Part shown: positions 58,678-64,000 of the stretch, in pieces
How the letters are laid out: the number at the start of each line of letters is the position of its first letter
How positions within the stretch are numbered: position 1 is the first letter of the stretch
NCBI RefSeq assembly: GCF_003628535.1
Contig: NZ_RBCI01000001.1
Span: 930,001-994,000, forward strand
DNA: 64,000 bases
Direction of reading: 5' to 3'
Source of the DNA: Flavisolibacter nicotianae
GTDB taxonomy: Bacteria; Bacteroidota; Bacteroidia; Chitinophagales; Chitinophagaceae
Translations under genes and position numbers: made by a program
Notes under the pieces: generated by a model
Told to the model about the DNA's origin: nothing
The model's database searches: none
Seen by the model: the letters and a program-made list of their open reading frames with translations, nothing else

Positions 58678-59472
58678 TTAATTCATCCTGATCACATTTC
58701 CCCGCGGCATGTTTTTGCGCATTTCCTCCATCATCTTGTCCCGCTCTTTGGAAAATTCGGCTGCCGTGAGGCGCTTGCCTTCACTGGGTTCCTTGATCTT
58801 GCCGGCAGACACCTTGGGTGAGAACTCGATGGCCCTGGTGATGTTCTGGCCTTTGTTGACGTCGAGCTCCAGAATCAGCCCGGGCAGCTGCCCCTGGAAA
58901 TCGGGACCGGCCGGAACGGGAATTTCAGTGGTGTACCAGGCGACAACCGGAAGCGTGTCGGTGACGGTTTCGACTTTGAATTCACCATTTTCCATGGACC
59001 GGCGTTGCCGGGTCACAACGCTGGTACCCGTTGCTTTGCGGGCCGTAAAATTGAGGATTGGCTTGGTTTCTTCGCTCAGTCGCCACTGCAGTTTTGTGAC
59101 GGTGTCGGTGACCACAAAGCTTTTTTCAAACATCTCCCGCTGGTCGATGCGGCTGCCTTTGGCATAGTCGACGTAGGTGGCTTCGCCGGCACCGCCGGCC
59201 ATGCGGATCACCATCCCGCCTCCTGCAAACGTGTTTTGATCGTCGTTGGCCGCATTGGGCAAAAACTGCCAGAGCGAATGCTCCGGCGTAAAAAGAAGTT
59301 CGTATTGCATGGTGCGGGATTTGGGCATCTGGGCCTGCACATCAGGTGGCAGGTTGCCAAAATTTCGTGTCGGCATTTGCACGGTGCGTTCGTACACAAT
59401 GCGGCCTTCTTTGGTTTGCGCCTGCGCCAGCAAGGCAACGGCGGAAGCGGCCAGCAAGAATAGTTTCTTCAT
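58678..59472 (-). CDS. GLPGLI family protein
   Basis: A 264-aa exported protein (Sec signal 1-19, LAQAQ) of a Bacteroidota-specific family named for its GLPGLI motif, here QLPGLILELDVNKGQ near residue 215. YERTVQMPTR and LLFTPEHSLWQFLP at the start, and VVAWYTTEIPVPAGPDFQGQLPG in the middle, fit the family. It is beta-rich and may be surface-linked. Function unknown. It is transcribed divergently from the histidine kinase gene (126 bp apart). Confidence 0.92.
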   Translation of the reverse strand: MKKLFLLAASAVALLAQAQTKEGRIVYERTVQMPTRNFGNLPPDVQAQMPKSRTMQYELLFTPEHSLWQFLPNAANDDQNTFAGGGMVIRMAGGAGEATYVDYAKGSRIDQREMFEKSFVVTDTVTKLQWRLSEETKPILNFTARKATGTSVVTRQRRSMENGEFKVETVTDTLPVVAWYTTEIPVPAGPDFQGQLPGLILELDVNKGQNITRAIEFSPKVSAGKIKEPSEGKRLTAAEFSKERDKMMEEMRKNMPRGNVIRMN

Positions 59473-59584
59473 AACCCGTTTGGTTTTTCTCAAATGTAAA
59501 ATCCCTAAACTGCCTTAGCGGTTAATTCACGTTGAAACCACGTTAATAATAGTTAAGGGAATGATGAGCGGTAAACAGAAGAAT

Positions 59585-59592
59585 TATTTTTG
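59585..59592 (+). promoter_or_regulatory. -7 promoter box of histidine kinase, near-leaderless
   Basis: TATTTTTG matches TAnnTTTG and ends 5 nt before ATG 59598. Confidence 0.5.
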
Positions 59593-59597
59593 TTTGG

Positions 59598-61031
59598 ATG
59601 GGTGTTTTAAAAAACAGGAAATGGATGCCGGTGCTGATGGCCGCCACGATTTTGGCGATTGCCGGCTTCCAGGTCTATTGGCTGAGCAAAGCCTATGAGC
59701 GGGAAGAACGAACGCTGGACATGCGGACGAATTTTTTGTTTCGCGAAACCATTCGCTCCATCCAGGCCTCCAAGATAAAACTCGACAGCCTCGCCAGTGA
59801 CTCCACCGGCTCGTTGCGCATGAGCGTGCAGCAGGAGTTACGACACGGGGCGCAGGTGGAGGCCCTGCCCCGCGAAAAAGTGATCGGCATGGTGGACGTG
59901 CTGATGCAGCGCACAAAAGATCCGGGCAAACGCAAAATCATCTTCCGCCGCGGCGACAGTGTACGGGTTTTCAACAGCGAAGTTTCGCCCCGGCAAAACC
60001 GCATCATGCAGTTCCTTTTCGACATGGACGCCTTGCAGGATTCGATCCGTGTGGCCGAAGTGGAAAAGGCTTATGCCAAAAAACTGGCGGAACAAAACAT
60101 CGACGTGCCGTTTACCGTGAGCCGTGTGCCCACCGAGGAAACAGAGCCCGAACGGCGCCGGTTCAATGAAGTTACGCTGGGCTTTACCAATCCCGTCACC
60201 TACCGGCTCGAACTGGGCAATGCCTTCCCGCTGCTGTTGAAGCGGATCGGTCCTGCCATCCTGTTTTCCGTTTTCCTGGTTGGCTTTACTTTCCTTTCCT
60301 TCATGTTGCTTTATCGCAACCTGCTGCGGCAGCGCAAACTGGCCGATATCAAAAACGAATTTATTTCCAACATCACCCACGAGTTAAAAACACCAATTGC
60401 CACCGTAAGCGTTGCCATCGAAGCCTTGCGCAGTTTTGGCGGAAGCGTAAGCCCGCAAAAAACAAGAGAGTATCTCGATATCTCGGCCAACGAACTGCAG
60501 CGCCTGTCGCTGCTGGTCGACAAGGTGCTGAAGCTGTCGATGTTCGAGAAAAAGGAGATTGAACTGAAGTACGAAACCCTGAACATGCGGCAACTGGTGG
60601 ACGAAGTGACCAGCTCCATGCGCCTCCAGTTTGAAAAAAAGAAAGCCGATGTAACGGTGCATGCCGAAGGCGATACCACGCTGGAAGGCGACCGGCTTCA
60701 CCTGGTCAGCGTGTTGTTTAATCTCTTGGACAATGCACTGAAGTATAGCAAAGAAGCACCGAAGATCGACATCTGCCTGAAGGACAACGGACCGCAATTG
60801 CAATTGGTGATCGCTGACAATGGCATCGGCATTCCGCAGGAGTACCATCGCCGCATTTTTGAAAAATTCTTCCGTGTGCCGCACGGGAACGTGCACGACG
60901 CAAAAGGCTATGGCCTCGGCTTGAGCTATGTGTCGCACGTGGTAGACCAGCACCGCGGCAGCATTGAGGTTACATCGGCAGAAGGAACCGGCAGCCGGTT
61001 TATCATAACACTTCCCAAACACAAGGGATGA
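59598..61031 (+). CDS. Sensor histidine kinase
   Basis: A 477-aa membrane histidine kinase. Two helices (about 10-28 and 213-240) enclose a periplasmic sensor region of about 185 residues with no recognised domain. HisKA has FISNITHELKTPIATV with phospho-acceptor His261; the ATPase domain has NLLDNALKYS, DNGIGIPQEYHRRIFEKFFRV and GYGLGLSYVSHVV. It pairs with the OmpR-type regulator 138 bp downstream. The layout resembles the RprXY pair of Bacteroides, which is inference. The signal sensed is unknown. Confidence 0.93.
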   Translation: MGVLKNRKWMPVLMAATILAIAGFQVYWLSKAYEREERTLDMRTNFLFRETIRSIQASKIKLDSLASDSTGSLRMSVQQELRHGAQVEALPREKVIGMVDVLMQRTKDPGKRKIIFRRGDSVRVFNSEVSPRQNRIMQFLFDMDALQDSIRVAEVEKAYAKKLAEQNIDVPFTVSRVPTEETEPERRRFNEVTLGFTNPVTYRLELGNAFPLLLKRIGPAILFSVFLVGFTFLSFMLLYRNLLRQRKLADIKNEFISNITHELKTPIATVSVAIEALRSFGGSVSPQKTREYLDISANELQRLSLLVDKVLKLSMFEKKEIELKYETLNMRQLVDEVTSSMRLQFEKKKADVTVHAEGDTTLEGDRLHLVSVLFNLLDNALKYSKEAPKIDICLKDNGPQLQLVIADNGIGIPQEYHRRIFEKFFRVPHGNVHDAKGYGLGLSYVSHVVDQHRGSIEVTSAEGTGSRFIITLPKHKG

Positions 61032-61044
61032 ACGAAGCTGCATG

Positions 61045-61155
61045 CAACAAACTGTAAGACGCAAGCTCCTTTGTTCACTCATTCCTGACGGGCGGCACGC
61101 CCTGATGGACAGAAGATAGCTTGCAACGCGGAGCTGACGGCTTGCAGCTTTTCTC
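61045..61155. repeat. Inverted word repeat between kinase and regulator genes
   Basis: GACGCAAGCTCC (61057-61068) faces several inverse words (TAGCTTGC, GGAGCTGACGGCTTGCAGC) at 61118-61148, close to the words seen before typA. It lies in the two-component intergenic gap and could set the kinase-to-regulator expression ratio. Confidence 0.5.
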
Positions 61156-61157
61156 CT

Positions 61158-61165
61158 TAATTTCA
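61158..61165 (+). promoter_or_regulatory. Possible -7 box before response regulator, near-leaderless
   Basis: TAATTTCA (two mismatches to TAnnTTTG) ends 4 nt before the ATG, the same spacing as for coaX. Confidence 0.3.
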
Positions 61166-61169
61166 CTTC

Positions 61170-61853
61170 ATGAAAAAGACAAAGGTTTTATACGTCGAGG
61201 ACGAGACATTCCTGGCCAAGATCGTCAGCGAAACGCTGGAGAGCCGTGGCTACGACGTAGTGCTGGAGGAAGACGGCGGCAAGGCGCTGCAACGGTTTGC
61301 CGAAACAAAGCCCGATGTCTGCGTACTCGATATCATGCTGCCCAACAAGGACGGCTTTACCATTGCCGATGAAATACGGGAAAAGGATGGGGAAGTGCCC
61401 ATTATTTTCCTGAGTGCCCGTTCGCAAACGACCGATGTGGTGAATGGTTTTAAACTGGGTGCCAACGATTTCATCCGCAAGCCCTTTAGCATCGAAGAGC
61501 TGATTGTACGGATCGAGAATGTGCTGCGCAACAAAACGGTAGTACCCGAAGAGCAGGAAGAAGTGAAGATCGGGCAGTACCTGTTTCACATCCGCCGGCA
61601 AACCCTCAACCATCCCGACGAACAACGCAAGCTCTCGTACCGCGAGAGCGAGTTGCTACGGCTCCTGTACGAAAACCGCGACAAGATCGTAGAGCGCAGC
61701 GAGATACTGACCCTTCTCTGGGGCAGCGATTCTTTTTTCAACAGCCGCACCCTCGACGTGTACATCACCAAGCTCCGGGGCTACCTGAAACACGATCCTT
61801 CGATCGAGATCATCACCATCAAAGGCATTGGCTACCGCTTTGTGATGAGCTAA
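61170..61853 (+). CDS. OmpR-family DNA-binding response regulator
   Basis: A 227-aa two-domain regulator. The receiver has VEDE near residue 9 (acidic pair), phospho-acceptor Asp54 in LDIMLPNKDG, and the switch Lys in IRKPF. The C-terminal winged helix shows LSYRESELLRLLYENRDKIVERSEILTLLWG and FFNSRTLDVYITKLRGYLKHDPSIEIITIKGIGYRF, typical of OmpR/PhoB. Its partner is the kinase upstream. Target genes are unknown. Confidence 0.95.
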   Translation: MKKTKVLYVEDETFLAKIVSETLESRGYDVVLEEDGGKALQRFAETKPDVCVLDIMLPNKDGFTIADEIREKDGEVPIIFLSARSQTTDVVNGFKLGANDFIRKPFSIEELIVRIENVLRNKTVVPEEQEEVKIGQYLFHIRRQTLNHPDEQRKLSYRESELLRLLYENRDKIVERSEILTLLWGSDSFFNSRTLDVYITKLRGYLKHDPSIEIITIKGIGYRFVMS

Positions 61854-61880
61854 TGGCATAGCTTTTACAGCACACCCGGT

Positions 61881-63539
61881 ATGGTGGCTGCTACAAAACG
61901 GAAAAAACTGCGGCGGATTCTTTTCCTGCTGGCGGGTGCATTGCTGGTGTTTTTATCCGTTGTGGCCCTGCTGGCCAACGTCTTTGTGGAGCCGGTGCTG
62001 CGCAAGCGATTGCAAACCCTGATCGTCGAAGGCTCCGACAGCCTATACACATACACGCTTGGCGATTTGCACGTAAACTTTTTTGGCGGAGATGTTGGCG
62101 TGCACGACCTGGCTATATCGGTGGACAGTAACCGCTATAAGCAGTTGAAGCAGGCAGGCACCCTGCCGGCACTGGTCATGGAGGTGAACGTGAACAGCGC
62201 ACACATCAAAGGACTTGGCGTGTTTTCGCTTCTTTTCGGCAAAAAGATTTTTATCAACGAAATTTCCTCCGAGGACGCCGACGTTAAACTTAACCGTTTC
62301 CCGAAAGACAAGGATACGGTGGTGACCACCGGGGAAAAGCCGCCGTTGTGGAAGGCCCTGCAACCCCGGATCAAATCAGTAGTGGTCAACAAGATCCGGC
62401 TGAATGGCATCAAGCTGCTATACAAGAATGCAGAAGGCAGCGAAGGCAAGCTGCAGTTCGACCGTTGCGATGCCCTGTTTGAACACATCCGCATCGACAG
62501 CGTGGCGGCACAGGATACCAGTAACCTTGGCTACGTACAAAACTTCTCGCTCCGGCTGAACGATCTGAAGTTTCGCACAACCGACTCCACGTACAAACTA
62601 AAAGCGGAGTGGATAACCTACAATTCGGCAAAGCGCCTGTTGGAAATCGACAGTTTTAAACTGCAGCCAACACTTAAGAATGACGAACGAAACGACACGC
62701 TGCGCAAATCGTGGTACACGGTCAAATTCGACAAGGTCAGTTTTACGGGACTGCGCCTCGATCATTACCTGCGGCTGAACCACGCCGAAGCGGATAGCGT
62801 GATCTTTCAAAATCCTTCGCTGGCCGTTTACCAGGATAAAAAGGGGTGGAAGAGTTATGCCAGCAAAATCGGTCAGTACCCGCACCAGGTTTTGCTCCGT
62901 GCAAAGGCAGTTATTGCTATCAAAACGATCATTGCCCGCAACATGCAAATTGCCGTTACCGAAAAAGACGAAACCACGCGGGAAGAAGGTACAATCAATC
63001 TTGATGGCGTGAACCTGCAGGTGGCCAACATTGTCAACGACCCGTCGCTGCTGAAAAAAAATCCGGTTACAACCGCCGAAGCCAAAGGCCGCATCATCGG
63101 CAGCCCAATAAAGGCTTCGTTCCGGTTTTACCTGGATTCGGCCGATGGCCGGTTTGATGTAAAAGGACGTATCGGGCCGGTAGCGGCTGCACAGATCAAT
63201 CCCATCTCGACCCGCCTGGCCAACATCGAAGTGCCCACGGTACAGATCTCGTCCATTGATTTTTTTGTGCGGGGTGAAGACTATGAAGCCACGTCGGATG
63301 TGCAGATGCAGTACAGCAATCTGGCCCTCATTTTCCGCAAGCGGGATGAACAAACCGGGGCCAATAAAACACGAAAGTTCCTGACCAGGATTTTGAACCG
63401 CTATGCAATCAATCCTTCCAACAACGGCAGGGATGTGGAGGCCCGGAACGTAAGGGTAGCACGGCTCACCACCCAATCGTTTTTCGGCATTATCTGGAAG
63501 GCTGTTTTTGAAGGAATGCAGCGGATTATGTTGAAATAG
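61881..63539 (+). CDS. AsmA-like (DUF748-type) envelope protein
   Basis: A 552-aa protein with one N-terminal membrane helix (about 10-32) and a large beta-rich part expected on the far side of the inner membrane. LGDLHVNFFGGDVGVHDLAISVDSNRY, NVNSAHIKGLGVFSLLFGKKIFINEISSEDADVKLNRFP is the N-terminal AsmA-type pattern; later AKGRIIGSPIKASFRFYLDSADGRFDVKGRIGPVAAAQINPIS resembles the domain seen in DUF748 and AsmA proteins, which bridge inner and outer membranes for lipid transfer. It is 27 bp from the response regulator gene, suggesting co-transcription. The stop codon abuts the GAGTTTG array. Confidence 0.8.
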   Translation: MVAATKRKKLRRILFLLAGALLVFLSVVALLANVFVEPVLRKRLQTLIVEGSDSLYTYTLGDLHVNFFGGDVGVHDLAISVDSNRYKQLKQAGTLPALVMEVNVNSAHIKGLGVFSLLFGKKIFINEISSEDADVKLNRFPKDKDTVVTTGEKPPLWKALQPRIKSVVVNKIRLNGIKLLYKNAEGSEGKLQFDRCDALFEHIRIDSVAAQDTSNLGYVQNFSLRLNDLKFRTTDSTYKLKAEWITYNSAKRLLEIDSFKLQPTLKNDERNDTLRKSWYTVKFDKVSFTGLRLDHYLRLNHAEADSVIFQNPSLAVYQDKKGWKSYASKIGQYPHQVLLRAKAVIAIKTIIARNMQIAVTEKDETTREEGTINLDGVNLQVANIVNDPSLLKKNPVTTAEAKGRIIGSPIKASFRFYLDSADGRFDVKGRIGPVAAAQINPISTRLANIEVPTVQISSIDFFVRGEDYEATSDVQMQYSNLALIFRKRDEQTGANKTRKFLTRILNRYAINPSNNGRDVEARNVRVARLTTQSFFGIIWKAVFEGMQRIMLK

Positions 63540-63661
63540 GAGTTTGGAGTTTGGAGTTTGGAGTTTGGAGTTTGGAGTTTGGAGTTTGGAGTTTGGAGTT
63601 TGGAGTTTGGAGTTTGGAGTTTGGAGTTTGGAGTTTGGAGTTTGGAGTTTGGAGTTTGGAG
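63539..63661. repeat. Perfect 7-bp tandem repeat (GAGTTTG, about 17 copies)
   Basis: The unit GGAGTTT is repeated without a mismatch for about 123 bp, beginning at the last base of the AsmA-like gene stop codon. As 7 is not a multiple of 3, all three frames on the plus strand stay open (EFGVWSL unit). No spacer variation, so not CRISPR. Confidence 0.95.
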
Positions 63662-64000
63662 AAATGGAACCCGGTAAGATAAATAAGGATCACTTTCTTT
63701 TTCACTGCGAAGCAGTGCCGTGTTGATAGACAGAAACCAGAACGGGGAACCAGCTACGGAGGAGCCGCGAGATTTAAATTATCACGTAAAAGCAGGTGCA
63801 GAGCTTAGCCGTTTACCGTACTATTTTGACTTCTTCTCCCGTAAAAGAAACCTTGGAAAACAACGCGATAGCAAGGCCCATGGCGGAATCGCAGGCGGCA
63901 GATGGCCGTCAAATCGGGGAAGATTCGGTGCAGCACAATTTCTACATTCTTATTTGCCTGATAGGCATGCTCTTTGGAGAAGCTAAGGCAAATGACAACA
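63662..64000. other. Terminal 339 bp: a possible 5' end of a gene
   Basis: After the tandem array there is about 130 bp with no recognised feature, then a plus-strand frame open from about 63797 to the window end (see next entry). No terminator was found. Confidence 0.4.
63880..64000 (+). CDS. Possible partial gene running off the window
   Basis: From an ATG at 63880 the frame reads MAESQAADGRQIGEDSVQHN then a short hydrophobic stretch (FYILICLIGMLFG) and stays open to the edge. The same frame is open back to a GTG near 63797 and a TTG near 63821, and TACTATTTTG just upstream resembles a promoter box. No family is recognised; it may be chance. Confidence 0.25.
   Translation, partial: MAESQAADGRQIGEDSVQHNFYILICLIGMLFGEAKANDN

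Noticed and set aside
63539-63661. CRISPR array
   Set aside because: Seven-bp units repeat without any spacers and no cas genes are present; it is a simple tandem repeat.

Overview
The window reads as a chromosomal segment of a Bacteroidota bacterium, most likely family Chitinophagaceae. Support comes from Bacteroidota-type promoter boxes (TAnnTTTG) just upstream of many starts, a type IX secretion (T9SS) C-terminal sorting domain, GLPGLI, GIN/DUF2807 and DUF4197 family proteins, LptC- and FadL-like envelope proteins, and near absence of Shine-Dalgarno sequences. It is gene dense, with no prophage, transposase, rRNA, tRNA or CRISPR array seen.

Layout. 1-4 kb: end of rnhB, then a small sulfur-redox set (TsdA-like diheme cytochrome, Tat-exported and Sec-exported DsrE-like proteins) and heme A synthase ctaA. 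4.5-11 kb: a membrane patatin-like lipase, two diacylglycerol-kinase-family lipid kinases on either side of surE, a DUF2905 protein and an APC permease. 11-16 kb: typA/bipA and a two-gene M16 peptidase operon. 16-25.5 kb: a loose cell-surface glycan region (four glycosyltransferase-type genes, a methyltransferase, an O-antigen ligase) interrupted by an M48 lipoprotein and meaB. 25.6-31.6 kb: Lon-substrate-binding-domain protein, coaX, an outer-membrane protein and lptC, then an aldo/keto reductase and an SDR. 31.8-41.5 kb: lysS; kdnB and kdnA, the two enzymes that make 8-amino-Kdo, separated by a T9SS cargo protein, an unknown exported protein and corA; an FAH-family hydrolase. 41.5-48.6 kb: GIN-domain protein, flavin reductase, a beta-barrel protein, and a three-gene operon of unknown role (large lipoprotein, radical SAM/SPASM-like enzyme, beta-helix lipoprotein). 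48.6-54.6 kb: DUF4197 lipoprotein, an exported unknown, L,D-transpeptidase, rpmH-rnpA-yidD, mtgA, LysE-type transporter. 54.7-64 kb: GH3-family protein, a GT2/sugar-transferase fusion, GLPGLI protein, a histidine kinase/response regulator pair, an AsmA-like protein and a perfect 7-bp tandem array.

The theme joining many genes is the cell envelope: LPS core and O-antigen (kdnA/B, lptC, glycosyltransferases, ligase), peptidoglycan (L,D-transpeptidase, mtgA), lipid turnover (patatin, two lipid kinases) and exported lipoproteins.

The most unusual signals are between genes. (1) A ~360-bp dispersed repeat in three full copies (near 4.1, 29.0 and 58.3 kb) plus one truncated copy (52.4 kb). It carries three hairpins whose sequence changes between copies preserve pairing, so it looks like an undescribed structured element. 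(2) About ten intergenic spots hold degenerate short-word repeats followed by their own reverse complement, with a different word at most loci; one has entered the 5' end of lptC and a perfect GAGTTTG x17 array lies at 63.5 kb. (3) At least eight -7 boxes sit only 4-7 nt before the start codon, which predicts leaderless mRNAs. (4) The lipoprotein / radical SAM / beta-helix operon at 44.5-48.6 kb is the best candidate for an undescribed protein system.
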